From Chimaeribacter coloradensis (GTDB lineage Bacteria; Pseudomonadota; Gammaproteobacteria; Enterobacterales; Enterobacteriaceae), in contig NZ_PJZH01000022.1 of assembly GCF_002858715.1 (NCBI RefSeq), forward strand, positions 1 to 61,503: a DNA stretch of 61,503 nucleotides. The letters are read 5' to 3'. Position numbers and translations under genes: made by a program. How positions within the stretch are numbered: the stretch's first letter is position 1; the number at the start of each line of letters is the position of its first letter. Of the stretch, positions 44,970 through 53,808 are shown piece after piece. The notes under the pieces are model-generated. The model worked only from the letters and a program-made list of their open reading frames with translations. It was not told the origin of the DNA and made no database searches.

Positions 44970-46442
44970 ATGAAAACTATTGCCACCGCCTCTCTTCCGG
45001 AACGCGTCCAGCAACCGGCCTACGATCGCCGCCGGTTGCAGAGCCGTATTGTGCATATCGGTTTCGGCGCGTTTCACCGGGCGCACCAGGCGCTGGTCAC
45101 TGACCGGCTGCTGAACCAGGAAGGCGGCGACTGGGGGCTGTGTGAAATCAGCCTGCACGGCGGGGCGGATATGATGCGCCGGCTGCGTGAGCAGGATCAT
45201 CTTTATACGGTGCTGGAGAAAGGGGCGGACGGCAATCAGGCCATCGTGATCGGTGCGGTGCATGAGTCGGTGCACGGCAAGATTGAGGGCGTCCCGGCGG
45301 TGCTGGAAAAGCTGGCGGAGCCGCAGGTGGCGATCGTCACGCTCACCATCACTGAGAAGGGGTACTGCATCGAGCCGGGCAGCGGCAAACTCGACCTCAG
45401 CCACCCGGCGATTGTTGATGACCTCGCTAACCCCACCGCGCCGACCTCCGTCCCGGCGATTCTGGTGGAGGCGCTGCGCCTGCGCCATGCGCGCAACCTG
45501 CCGCCGTTCACCGTGCTCTCCTGTGACAACATCCCGGACAACGGCCACGTGGTGAAAAACTCCCTGATCGGGCTGGCGCAGGCGCGCGACCCGGCGCTGG
45601 CGCACTGGATCGCGGAGCATGTCAGCTTCCCGAGCACCATGGTGGACCGCATCGTCCCGGCGGCCACGCCGGAGACGCTGGGGGAGATCGCCGACGCGCT
45701 GGGCGGCGTGCAGGATGCCTGCGCCATCGCCTGTGAGCCGTTCCTCCAGTGGGTGATTGAGGATAATTTCGTCGCCGGCCGCCCGGCCTGGGAGCGCGCC
45801 GGGGCGCAACTGGTAGAAGACGTGCTGCCGTTTGAGCAGATGAAACTGCGGATGCTGAACGGCAGCCACTCGTTCCTGGCTTACCTCGGCTACCTGGCCG
45901 GTTACCAGCACATCAATGAGTGCATGGAAGACCCGGCCTACCGCACCGCCGCCCACCGTCTGATGCTGGATGAACAGGCCCCGACCCTGAGGGTGCGCGA
46001 CACTGACCTGCCGGGCTACGCCGACCAGCTGATTGCCCGCTACGGCAACCCGGCGCTGAAGCACCGCACCTGGCAGATCGCGATGGACGGCAGCCAGAAA
46101 CTGCCGCAGCGGATGCTGGACTCGGTGCGCTGGCACCTGGCCAACGGCAGTGATTTTTCTTTGCTGGCGCTGGGCGTCGCGGGCTGGATGCGCTACGTCA
46201 GCGGCACCGACGACGCCGGCCAGCCGATTGAGGTAAAAGACCCGATGGTGGCGATCCTGCAACAGACGGTGGCGGCGTCGCCGGAGGATGAGGGGCGCGT
46301 CACCGCGCTGCTGGGGCTGAAAGCGATCTTCGGTGAAGACCTGCCGCAGCAGCAGGCGTTTGTCTCGGCCGTGACCCGCGCCTGGCTGAGCCTGCGCGAC
46401 GTCGGTGCGCGTGCCACCGTGCAACAGTGGGTTAACCGCTGA
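44970..46442 (+). CDS. uxuB: Fructuronate reductase (UxuB/YeiQ family mannitol-type dehydrogenase)
   Basis: 490 aa. NAD-dependent reduction of D-fructuronate to D-mannonate, the step before UxuA. N-terminal Rossmann motif RIVHIGFGAFHRAHQ, TLTITEKGYC, and the polyol dehydrogenase active site KLRMLNGSHSFLAYLGYLAG with Lys/Asn/His. CAGGAG precedes the ATG. Position between efpL and yeiR matches E. coli yeiQ, while pairing with uxuA matches uxuB; the reaction is the same class either way. Confidence 0.92.
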   Translation: MKTIATASLPERVQQPAYDRRRLQSRIVHIGFGAFHRAHQALVTDRLLNQEGGDWGLCEISLHGGADMMRRLREQDHLYTVLEKGADGNQAIVIGAVHESVHGKIEGVPAVLEKLAEPQVAIVTLTITEKGYCIEPGSGKLDLSHPAIVDDLANPTAPTSVPAILVEALRLRHARNLPPFTVLSCDNIPDNGHVVKNSLIGLAQARDPALAHWIAEHVSFPSTMVDRIVPAATPETLGEIADALGGVQDACAIACEPFLQWVIEDNFVAGRPAWERAGAQLVEDVLPFEQMKLRMLNGSHSFLAYLGYLAGYQHINECMEDPAYRTAAHRLMLDEQAPTLRVRDTDLPGYADQLIARYGNPALKHRTWQIAMDGSQKLPQRMLDSVRWHLANGSDFSLLALGVAGWMRYVSGTDDAGQPIEVKDPMVAILQQTVAASPEDEGRVTALLGLKAIFGEDLPQQQAFVSAVTRAWLSLRDVGARATVQQWVNR

Positions 46443-46449
46443 TCCCCTG

Positions 46450-46471
46450 CGGCCCGGCACCCGCCGGGCCG
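46450..46471. terminator. Hairpin between uxuB and the MocR regulator
   Basis: CGGCCCGGC-ACCC-GCCGGGCCG followed by GTTATCCC; the T-run is weak. Its core CCCGGCACCCGCCGGG (46453-46468) recurs at the far end of the ATP-grasp cluster. Confidence 0.6.
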
Positions 46472-47875
46472 TTATCCCAGCAGCGCCGATACCCGTTCGC
46501 TGACCCGCTGATCGTCACTGTGCGCGATGTTAAACCGCATCGTCTGCCGCCCGCCGCCGAACAGCGTCCCCGGGGCCAGTGCAATCCCTTCCGTGAGTGC
46601 CCGCTCTGCCAACGCCTCGGCATCACAGTGCGCAGGCAATTCCGCCCATAAAAACAGCCCCCCGGTATAACGCACCGGAAAGCGGCACCCCGCCGCCTGC
46701 AACCAGCCGCCGACCCGCGCAGAGGACTCAGCCAGCCGGCTGACCAGCCGCCGCTGGTGGCGGTAGTAGCTGCCGTCCCGGAAGAACTGGCAGAGCGCCT
46801 GTTCGGTAAATTCACAGGTCACGCTGCCGGTCAGGGATTTCAGCTGGGTGATGGCCTGCGTCAGCGCCGGGTTGGCGGCGATATAGCCCACCCGCATATT
46901 GGCGCTCAGCAACTTGGAGAAACCGGAGATGTAGCTGGCATTCGCCAGCCCGGCCAGCGCGGCCATCGGCGGCGGCGGGTTCTCCATCAGGTCGTGGTAG
47001 AGGTCATCTTCAATCAGGTGGCAGCCATAGCGGCTGAGCAGCGTGATCAGCGCGACCATCTCATCCAGCGAGTAGCTGTGGCCGGTGGGGTTATGCATCA
47101 GCCCCGAGGTGATAAAGACCCGGGGACGGTGGGCGATGAGCAGCGCTTCCAGGGCGGCCGGGGTCACCCCCTGGTGGCCGCGCGGCACAAAAACCACATT
47201 GGCGCGGTGCTGGCGCAGGTTGGCGGTGAAATTAAAGTAGCAGAGATCGTCGAGCAGGACGGTATCCCCCGGTGACAACTGCACCCGCAACAGCAGATCG
47301 ATGGCGTTCATGGTGCTGCCGGTCAGGGTGATGTTATCCGCCGGGACCCGCAACCCCGCCTCCGCCAGCTTCAGCTGTAAGGTCTGGCGCAGCGGCAGGT
47401 AACCCAGCGGGTGCCCATACTCCATAAAACGCAGGCGCGGGGTGCGCAGCGTGTGGCGCAGCGCCTTGCGGAACAGCCCGGTGTCGAGCCACGCTTCCGG
47501 GAAGAAGCCGCAGCCCGGCCGCAGCAAGGTGCTGTTGGTGGCGAACGCCCGCTTTAACCGGGTATGCAGATCCGCCGTGGCGGGGATGGCCGGGGCAACC
47601 GGGCCGCCCGGCAGGCTGTCACGGCTGATAAAGTAGCCGCGCCCCGGGGCAGAGGTCACCAGGCCGCGCGCGCGCAGGCGCTCCAGCGCATCCACCACCG
47701 TGTACTTGCTCACCGACAGCTGTTCACAAAACTCACGCAGTGAGGGCAGCCGGCTGCCCGGCTCCAGCCTGCCCTCTTCCACCGTCCGGGCAATAAAGTC
47801 GACTAACTGGTTGACCTTGGGGACGCCGTCAACCAGCTGAAAACGCATTAAGCTCAGCATAGTTTTCTTTTTCAT
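46472..47875 (-). CDS. MocR-type (GntR HTH plus PLP aminotransferase domain) regulator of the ATP-grasp cluster
   Basis: 467 aa. Residues 15-85 are a GntR winged HTH (FIARTVEEGRLEPGSRLPSLREFCEQLSVSKYTVVDALERL). Residues 110-465 are a fold-type I aminotransferase-like domain with HNPTG (Asn262), Asp290, FSK with the PLP Lys321 and Arg328, so cofactor binding should be intact. Such proteins use PLP adducts as effector sensors. It is transcribed away from the six-gene cluster across a 124-nt region and probably controls it. The ATG at 47875 has AGG directly against it; the in-frame ATG at 47860 is an alternative start. Confidence 0.88.
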   Translation of the reverse strand: MKKKTMLSLMRFQLVDGVPKVNQLVDFIARTVEEGRLEPGSRLPSLREFCEQLSVSKYTVVDALERLRARGLVTSAPGRGYFISRDSLPGGPVAPAIPATADLHTRLKRAFATNSTLLRPGCGFFPEAWLDTGLFRKALRHTLRTPRLRFMEYGHPLGYLPLRQTLQLKLAEAGLRVPADNITLTGSTMNAIDLLLRVQLSPGDTVLLDDLCYFNFTANLRQHRANVVFVPRGHQGVTPAALEALLIAHRPRVFITSGLMHNPTGHSYSLDEMVALITLLSRYGCHLIEDDLYHDLMENPPPPMAALAGLANASYISGFSKLLSANMRVGYIAANPALTQAITQLKSLTGSVTCEFTEQALCQFFRDGSYYRHQRRLVSRLAESSARVGGWLQAAGCRFPVRYTGGLFLWAELPAHCDAEALAERALTEGIALAPGTLFGGGRQTMRFNIAHSDDQRVSERVSALLG

Positions 47876-47999
47876 CCTGATGCTACTGTACCGGTGTTTT
47901 CACCAGCCAGGCCGGGCGGGAAATCACCACGCCTTACCTGCCGTTTTCCACCATCATGCCTTATGTTACCGCTCCAGACCTCAGCCAGGGCATTGATTC
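47876..47999. promoter_or_regulatory. Divergent promoter region of the MocR gene and the ATP-grasp operon
   Basis: 124 nt. An imperfect direct repeat is visible: ATGCTACTGTACCGGT from 47880 and ATGCCTTATGTTACCGCT from 47956, sharing ATGC...TGT(T)ACCG. Repeated elements of this kind are the usual MocR binding targets, so these are candidate operators. I see no strong -35/-10 pair. Confidence 0.4.
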
Positions 48000-49133
48000 G
48001 TGAAACTTTTAGGTGAAATTTTATCTTATTTCAGCAGACCGCGCCGCGGCTTTCCAGGCCTCTCTTCCAGCTTACTGTTACGGATGTTGTCGGCCATTGT
48101 GCTGTTTGCCCTGCTTGGGCAGGCCAACGTCTGGCTGGATGCCACCAACAACATTGTCCTGGCAACAGGCTACCGGCTGCTGCTGATCCTGACTCCCCTG
48201 ACGCTGCTGCTGTTCGGCCCGTTTGCGCTGCGTGTCACCCTGTTCGCCGCCCTGGCCGGCATTATCCTGCTGGCCGTACCGGCCGGGCCGGGCCTCCAGG
48301 CGGTGGCGGTTCTGCTGTTTGGCTATGGCGTTGCCGTGCTGGGCTACATCGTCAAGAAAGAGGCTGCCGCCACCCCGGCCGGGGCCGCCAATAACAAGAT
48401 TATGCTGAATGTCGGCAGCCTCTGTGCCGGGGTGGTGCTGCTCTACCCCCATTGGCAGCCGCTGCCTTTCTACCTGCTGATGGGCCTGTTCCTGCTGCTC
48501 TGCCTGCCCGCGGCCTGGCGTTTTACCCCGTCACCGGCGCTGGCCCCGGCCACCGCCCTGGCGGTGCCGCAGGGCAAGAACGGCCTGTGGGTGCTGGCCG
48601 GGCTGATGAACGGGATCAAGTTGTTCGCCGTGTTTTCCATCCTGCCGCAGGCGATCCTGGCCCATCACAGCACGCTGCCCGCCTGGTACGGCGGGATGAT
48701 TATCCTGAACAGCGCGGTGGTGGCCCTGTTACAGCTGCCGATCATGAAACTGATCGCGCGCAGCGGCAACCGGGCGTTGTGGGTCTCGCTGCTGATCATC
48801 CTTGCCGGGCTGGTGCTGCTGGCGATGCCCGGCCTGTTTCAGGTGCATACCTTTGCGGGCGCACTGCTGTGGCTGACGCTGCTCTCCATCGCCGAATGCG
48901 GGCTGAGTTACCTCGATTACTGCGCCGCCCGGGATAACGCCTTGCTGATTAAAGAGGTCTCCGTCAGTGCCGGTGCCGGGTTAACGGTATGGGTGATGCG
49001 TTATCTGCCTGCGCCCTACAACGCTGAGATCCTCTCGGTTATTGCGATTTTTGCCCTGTTTAGCTGGCTGTGGCTTTATCAACGCCGCCATAAGGAACGT
49101 TTTAATGCCCTCAATAACCTTTATGAAAAGTAA
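48000..49133 (+). CDS. Polytopic membrane protein, probable MFS-like exporter of the cluster product
   Basis: 377 aa with about eleven or twelve hydrophobic segments, few charged loops and a basic C-terminus (LYQRRHKERFNAL). It has the size and hydrophobic pattern of a short MFS carrier; no classical MFS signature is certain. The start is GTG at 48000. As first gene of a biosynthetic-looking operon it is a good candidate for product export and self-protection, an inference from context. The ferredoxin gene begins inside its last codons. Confidence 0.65.
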   Translation: MKLLGEILSYFSRPRRGFPGLSSSLLLRMLSAIVLFALLGQANVWLDATNNIVLATGYRLLLILTPLTLLLFGPFALRVTLFAALAGIILLAVPAGPGLQAVAVLLFGYGVAVLGYIVKKEAAATPAGAANNKIMLNVGSLCAGVVLLYPHWQPLPFYLLMGLFLLLCLPAAWRFTPSPALAPATALAVPQGKNGLWVLAGLMNGIKLFAVFSILPQAILAHHSTLPAWYGGMIILNSAVVALLQLPIMKLIARSGNRALWVSLLIILAGLVLLAMPGLFQVHTFAGALLWLTLLSIAECGLSYLDYCAARDNALLIKEVSVSAGAGLTVWVMRYLPAPYNAEILSVIAIFALFSWLWLYQRRHKERFNALNNLYEK

Positions 49134-49383
49134 TACCGAATACCTGTTCCGGGATGTTATTCCGCTGACAGAGTGCCGTGAAAATATGAAGTTTGGGTGT
49201 AAAACCGGGAATTGCGGAATATGCCGGGTGAAAATTATTTCCGGCACGGAGAATATCACTCGCCAAACCCCTAAAGAAAAAAGATTATTCAAAGCCCTTA
49301 ATATTGAAGACCCGTCCATCCGGCTGGCATGCCAATGCCTGATCACCGGCGATGTGACATTATTAGAAAACTATATGGAGTAA
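49105..49383 (+). CDS. [2Fe-2S] plant-type ferredoxin
   Basis: About 92 aa starting MPSITFMKSN, with AAGGA upstream and a 29-nt overlap with the preceding gene. The iron-sulfur ligands are Cys32, Cys37, Cys40 and Cys76 (GCKTGNCGIC then LACQC), the C-x4-C-x2-C...C pattern. The N-terminal strand is short. It probably delivers electrons to the heme-oxygenase-like enzyme encoded 4 nt downstream. The DNA is AT-richer than the flanking ligase genes. Confidence 0.88.
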   Translation: MPSITFMKSNTEYLFRDVIPLTECRENMKFGCKTGNCGICRVKIISGTENITRQTPKEKRLFKALNIEDPSIRLACQCLITGDVTLLENYME

Positions 49384-49387
49384 TATA

Positions 49388-50122
49388 ATGAGCAACCGTA
49401 TTAAAGACACCTCAATTATTCGTACTGCACCTTTCCTGGATCGTGACCGCAGCCAGGCAGTGAAACGCGAGCTGGATGATTTCCTCGATACCAAAATTAT
49501 TGAGTGGAATAATACGGTGCCGTCAGCCCGGCACCTGGAAGGCAGCGAGATTAACCAAGCCTATTATCAGCAGACGCTGATTGAGCACTGCTGGCGCATC
49601 CGCCTGATGCGCAGCGCGCAATGCAACGCCCTGCATAAGATCTCCCGGTTCAACGCCGAAGCGGCGCAGCTCTATGCCGCCTATCAGGATGAAGAGATAC
49701 TGCACGACACGCTGTTTATGCAGGATGCCGAAAGCCTGGGGATCACCAAAGAGACGATTTACGCCACCGAGCCGAGTTTTTATACCCGCTTATTAACCGG
49801 CTTCCTCTATTACGTGGCGGAACATGAAAAGCCGCTGGGGGTCGTCTGTTATAGCTACCTGGTGGAATACACCACACAGAAAATTACGCCAAAACAGATT
49901 AAAGCCCTGTCACGTTCCCTGGGTGATGACAAAATCATCGGCCAGGCGGCCCACCTGAATACCGATCTGGTTGAGGACCACACCCAGGATATGTGGGATA
50001 TTCTGAGCAAGCTGATTGACAACGATCAGGATATTGCGGACGTGAAGCGTTATTTCTCTGAAATTCAGGAATTGCTGAAAATGTTTTTTGTTGAATTACA
50101 CCAGAACACCCTGACAGCCTGA
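49388..50122 (+). CDS. Heme-oxygenase-like (HDO/TenA-PqqC superfamily) metal-dependent oxidase/oxygenase candidate
   Basis: 244 aa, all-helical by pattern. Candidate iron ligands fall in three helices as in HDO-family enzymes: YQDEEILHD (Glu102/103, His106), CYSYLVEYT (Glu160) and AHLNTDLVEDH (His189, Asp193, Asp197/His198). Known HDO relatives (UndA, BesC, SznF, CADD) use a diiron centre and O2 to cleave, desaturate or N-oxygenate amino acids or fatty acids. A ferredoxin precedes it and amide-forming ligases follow. Spacing of the last ligands differs slightly from the usual H-x3-D-x2-H, so assignment is by pattern and context, not proof. GGAG overlaps the ferredoxin stop. Confidence 0.68.
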   Translation: MSNRIKDTSIIRTAPFLDRDRSQAVKRELDDFLDTKIIEWNNTVPSARHLEGSEINQAYYQQTLIEHCWRIRLMRSAQCNALHKISRFNAEAAQLYAAYQDEEILHDTLFMQDAESLGITKETIYATEPSFYTRLLTGFLYYVAEHEKPLGVVCYSYLVEYTTQKITPKQIKALSRSLGDDKIIGQAAHLNTDLVEDHTQDMWDILSKLIDNDQDIADVKRYFSEIQELLKMFFVELHQNTLTA

Positions 50123-50150
50123 CCCGGAAAGACCAGGAGGAGAAATAAAG

Positions 50151-51398
50151 GTGAAAAAGGCGATTCTTATTTTATCCCATCAGCTGCTTTCCATGGTTGA
50201 CCCCCTTAAACATCGCCTGATGCAGGGTGGTTATGGTTATTTTATTCTCTCCTCCGCCTCTGCCCGGTTGGCGGCCCCTGCCTGGCATGCCGACCCGGAG
50301 GATATAAAAATCACGAAGGGGCTGCATTTAACCCAGCAGGATATTGATGCGGTGGTGGCTGACACCGCGCAGACCCATGAGTTTATCGGCTGCATCAGCG
50401 TCTGGGACGGCTATCGCGGGCTGATGGCCTATGCCAACCAACGGTTTGGTGCACAGGATATCCGTGAGGAGACGGTGGCCCTGCTGCGTGACAAACTCGC
50501 CATGCGCAACCGGCTCTGCCGGGCCGGCCTGTCGCGCGTGTCAGCGCAGGTACTGGATGAGGATATTTACCAGAGCATCACCGAGCCGGAAAAGTACTTT
50601 ATCAAACCGCGGATCGGGCTGGCGTCCATGGGCACCTTCCCCGCCTCGCAATTAACCTCTTACGCGCAACTCGCGCCGCTCCGGCAGCACGCGGCAAGCG
50701 ATAAACAGTATGCCGGGGTCTTCCCGCCCGACAATGATTTCATCATTGAAGGGTTGATTAGCGGCACCGAATGCAGCTTTGAGGTCAGCCTCCATCAGGG
50801 GCGGCTGGAGGTGCTGGCGGTGCATGAAAAGCTGGAGGTCAGCCAGGCCGCGTTCTCCGTGCTGGAGGGGGCCTGCGTCTGCCCGCCCCGCGCCCTCTCC
50901 ACCGTGCAACTGGCCGCCGGTACCCGGCTGCTGGAACAGGTGATGGCAACCCTGGGCGTGGAGACCGGCGTTTACCATGTGGAACTGAAATGTGATGCGC
51001 AGGATCACTGGGAAGTGATCGAAATCAACCCCCGCATCGGCGGGGCGTACATTGTGGAGAGCACCCGCCTTCACAGCGGGGTCTGCCTGCTGCAACGCTG
51101 GCTGGCGCTGATCACCGGCGCGCCGCTGGCGGAGAAAAGCCCTGCGCAGCGCAGCACCTTTTTCCGCGTCTTTTTCGGCCGGCCGGGCAAGACCTTATCC
51201 CGCCTTGAGCGCACCCCCACAGGGCCGGCGGCGGTGAAAGATACCCTGTTGTTTAAGCCCCATGACACACTGCCGCAGGTAGAGCGGGAAATTTTCCTGG
51301 GCATGGCCTTGTGGGACATCACAGACATGCCACCGGCTGACCAGCCGGCATTCTTCAGCCGCACCCAGGGCTATATCACCACGGAGTATCTGGCATGA
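50151..51398 (+). CDS. ATP-grasp carboxylate-amine ligase 1
   Basis: 415 aa. ATP-grasp residues: Lys152 in FIKPRIG, Glu200 in IIEGLISG, His276-x-Glu278, and EINPRIGG with Glu291, Asn293, Arg295, resembling the BacD/L-amino-acid ligase group. An N-terminal Rossmann-like pre-ATP-grasp domain spans 1-110. Such enzymes activate a carboxylate as acyl phosphate and join it to an amine. The start is GTG behind AGGAGGAG. Its stop overlaps the next ligase start (ATGA). Substrates are unknown. Confidence 0.85.
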   Translation: MKKAILILSHQLLSMVDPLKHRLMQGGYGYFILSSASARLAAPAWHADPEDIKITKGLHLTQQDIDAVVADTAQTHEFIGCISVWDGYRGLMAYANQRFGAQDIREETVALLRDKLAMRNRLCRAGLSRVSAQVLDEDIYQSITEPEKYFIKPRIGLASMGTFPASQLTSYAQLAPLRQHAASDKQYAGVFPPDNDFIIEGLISGTECSFEVSLHQGRLEVLAVHEKLEVSQAAFSVLEGACVCPPRALSTVQLAAGTRLLEQVMATLGVETGVYHVELKCDAQDHWEVIEINPRIGGAYIVESTRLHSGVCLLQRWLALITGAPLAEKSPAQRSTFFRVFFGRPGKTLSRLERTPTGPAAVKDTLLFKPHDTLPQVEREIFLGMALWDITDMPPADQPAFFSRTQGYITTEYLA

Positions 51399-52558
51399 AG
51401 ATTGTCATCCTGCACCGTATTCCGTTTGAGAAGATGCGCTACGACCAGATTCTTGACCACCATGCGCATGAGGTGATCTATTTCTGCCTCTCTGCCCCCC
51501 AGGCCCCGCTGCCTGCCGGGGCGACCGTGGTGGTGCTCGGTCAGCCGCATTTTGACGCCGCCTTTTTGATTGAACACCATACACAGCACCTGGCCGGCGC
51601 AGACCGGCTGATTGCCCGGTCAGAGTATGATTTGATGGGGGCCGCCAGGTTGCGTGACCATTTCGCGATCCCCGGCGATACCCCCGGCCACATCCTGCCC
51701 CTGCGTAACAAGTGGGTGATGCGTTACCGCTGCAAACAACGAGGCATCCGGCAACCGGCATTCTGGCATCCGCTGGCGTTTTTGCAGCTGCCGCCCCAGC
51801 CGGGAAAATTCCTGCTTAAACCGCGTGAAGAGGCCTCCAGCAACGGCATTATCACCGGCGACGATGCCGCCATCCGCGAGGCGATCCTGCAACTGGATGA
51901 CACCGAAAAAATGATGGTGGAGACCTTTATCGACGGCACCGTCTACCACTTCGACGGCTGGCTCGCCAAAGGGAACCCGATCGCGTTTGTCAGCAGTTAC
52001 TACCTGCGTGACTGCCTGCGCTTTTCGGGCGGCTCGCCACTGGGCTCGGTGCAGACCCCCACGGAACCTGAACACCGGGCGCTGGTCACCCGGACGCTGG
52101 CCGCCCTGGGTTACCGCGACGGCAGTTTTCATTTTGAGGCGATACGCGACGCCCGCGGCCGGTTCTGGTTCCTCGAGACGGCAGCGCGCGTCGGGGGCGC
52201 GGGCGTGGCGGAAACCTTCCATCTGCGCACCGGGCTGAACCTCTACCATGCCGACCTGCGCTACCAGATTTTCGGCACCCCGCCGGCCACGGTGGAGGCG
52301 ATCAACCCGCTGTTTTATGGCTGGTTCGTCTACCCGGCGCACCATCTTGATGCCGGGGGTCATGTGCCTTTCTCCGCAGAAAAGTGGGCCGGTTACCTGC
52401 TGCATTATCAGCACCACCAGACGGTGAGAACCAAAGGCCCGCTCTCCTACTCCGCCGAATACTCTCCCCTGAGCGGCGTGGTCATGGGCGAACAGCACGA
52501 TCTTCCGCGGGTGATCGACGCTATTTTCAACGAGTGCAACCTGGTGGAAATAAAATGA
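51395..52558 (+). CDS. ATP-grasp ligase 2
   Basis: 387 aa. Lys142 in FLLKPREEASSNG, Glu176 in MMVETFIDG, His246-x-Glu248 and the metal/phosphate motif ETAARVGG (Glu261, Arg265). The usual Asn of E-x-N-x-R is Ala here, a variant used by one branch of ATP-grasp enzymes. The N-terminal domain begins KIVILHRIPFEKMRYDQ. It is clearly divergent from its two neighbours, so the three are not recent duplicates. It overlaps both flanking genes by 4 nt. Confidence 0.85.
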   Translation: MKIVILHRIPFEKMRYDQILDHHAHEVIYFCLSAPQAPLPAGATVVVLGQPHFDAAFLIEHHTQHLAGADRLIARSEYDLMGAARLRDHFAIPGDTPGHILPLRNKWVMRYRCKQRGIRQPAFWHPLAFLQLPPQPGKFLLKPREEASSNGIITGDDAAIREAILQLDDTEKMMVETFIDGTVYHFDGWLAKGNPIAFVSSYYLRDCLRFSGGSPLGSVQTPTEPEHRALVTRTLAALGYRDGSFHFEAIRDARGRFWFLETAARVGGAGVAETFHLRTGLNLYHADLRYQIFGTPPATVEAINPLFYGWFVYPAHHLDAGGHVPFSAEKWAGYLLHYQHHQTVRTKGPLSYSAEYSPLSGVVMGEQHDLPRVIDAIFNECNLVEIK

Positions 52559-53799
52559 CAACACCCTGCTTTATCGTGACCGGTTATAACAATGTCAGAA
52601 TTTATGATGTTGAGAAGATCCGCCTTGAGGCGATCAAACATTTTGATGCCCGTGTCGTGCTGGTGACAGAGAGGAAAAACCCCGGCGATGAACAGATGGC
52701 CGATGAGGTGATTGAAGTCTCTTTCCATCCGCCGGAGGGCCAGGCGGGGTTGTCCACCATTCTGCAACGGCTGGCGCAGGCGGGGCTGTCCCCGATCGGC
52801 ATCCTGCCTTTTTCCGATCGCGGCGTACCGATGGGGGCCAGATTAGCGACCTGTTTCAACCTGCCGGGGGCCACGGTGCATCAGGCGCTGGCCGGGCTGG
52901 ATAAACGCATCTTCCGCATGCTGGACAGCCGCGCCGCGTCACACCCTGCCGGTTACCGGGTGGTCAGCAGCCTGCGGGTCAATGATGCCGGATCGCTGGT
53001 GCAGGAGGTTGACCGGCTCGGCGGCAAAGCCTTTATCAAGCCCGCCCAGGAGGGTAACAGCCGGGGGTGCCGCGTCATCACCCATCGTGACGAGTGCGCT
53101 GCCGTCTGGGCTGAGCTGTCGCCTTACCATGCCGGGGGGATCATTGTGGAATCCCTGATTGAGGGGGCGTCAGAGTTCAGCTGGGACTACGTCGCCGGCA
53201 GGCAGTGGATCACGGAAAAACGGACCACCGACGGGGCTTACCGCGCGGAGTATCAGCAAATTGTGCCGGCCTCTCTCCCTGCAGCTGACCAGGCGATGCT
53301 TCAGGCCGCCGGCGATCATATGCGTCACCTGGTATCGGTGGAAAATGGGGCCTGGCACAATGAAATTTTTCTGTTGCCGGGGGAAACCGCCGCCGTGGAA
53401 ACCAATATGCGCCCGGCCGGGATGCACATCTGGGATCTGGCGCGGCTCAGCTATGAGGATTTTAACCCCTGGCTGCTCTGGCTGCGCTGGGCGACGGAGG
53501 GCAAGGCCGACCCGGCACCGCTGAAGCAGCGGGCGTTTTCCGGCATCCGTATGCTGCGCGCCCGGCGCGCCGGGCAGCTCACCCACCTGCCGGACGTGCA
53601 TGCACTGGCCGGTGAGCAGGGCCTCTCCCTGCATCATGCGCACTTTTCCGTGGCACCGGGCGACACGCTGAGTGACACCCTTCAATGCAACGCCGATTTT
53701 ATCGGCTTTATCATGCTGAGCCACCCGGACTATGCCCTGTTGGCGCACGGGCTGGATGCGCTGGCAGACGCCATTGAAGCCGCGGTGGGGATTGACTGA
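52555..53799 (+). CDS. ATP-grasp ligase 3
   Basis: 414 aa from MTTPCFIVTGYN; the start overlaps the previous stop (ATGA). Lys162 in FIKPAQEGNSRG (glycine/small-residue loop), Glu199 in IVESLIEG, His268-x-Glu270 and ETNMRPAGM with Glu282, Asn284, Arg286. An N-terminal domain of about 110 residues (IRLEAIKHFDARVVLVTER) is typical of peptide-forming ATP-grasp enzymes. Last gene of the operon, followed by a strong terminator. Confidence 0.85.
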   Translation: MTTPCFIVTGYNNVRIYDVEKIRLEAIKHFDARVVLVTERKNPGDEQMADEVIEVSFHPPEGQAGLSTILQRLAQAGLSPIGILPFSDRGVPMGARLATCFNLPGATVHQALAGLDKRIFRMLDSRAASHPAGYRVVSSLRVNDAGSLVQEVDRLGGKAFIKPAQEGNSRGCRVITHRDECAAVWAELSPYHAGGIIVESLIEGASEFSWDYVAGRQWITEKRTTDGAYRAEYQQIVPASLPAADQAMLQAAGDHMRHLVSVENGAWHNEIFLLPGETAAVETNMRPAGMHIWDLARLSYEDFNPWLLWLRWATEGKADPAPLKQRAFSGIRMLRARRAGQLTHLPDVHALAGEQGLSLHHAHFSVAPGDTLSDTLQCNADFIGFIMLSHPDYALLAHGLDALADAIEAAVGID

Positions 53800-53808
53800 T
53801 GCCTGACC

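Noticed and set aside
52384..52554. Longer N-terminus for the third ATP-grasp ligase
   Set aside because: The extra 57 codons are the out-of-frame shadow of the second ligase; the ATGA overlap at 52555 and the N-terminal domain start support the shorter form.
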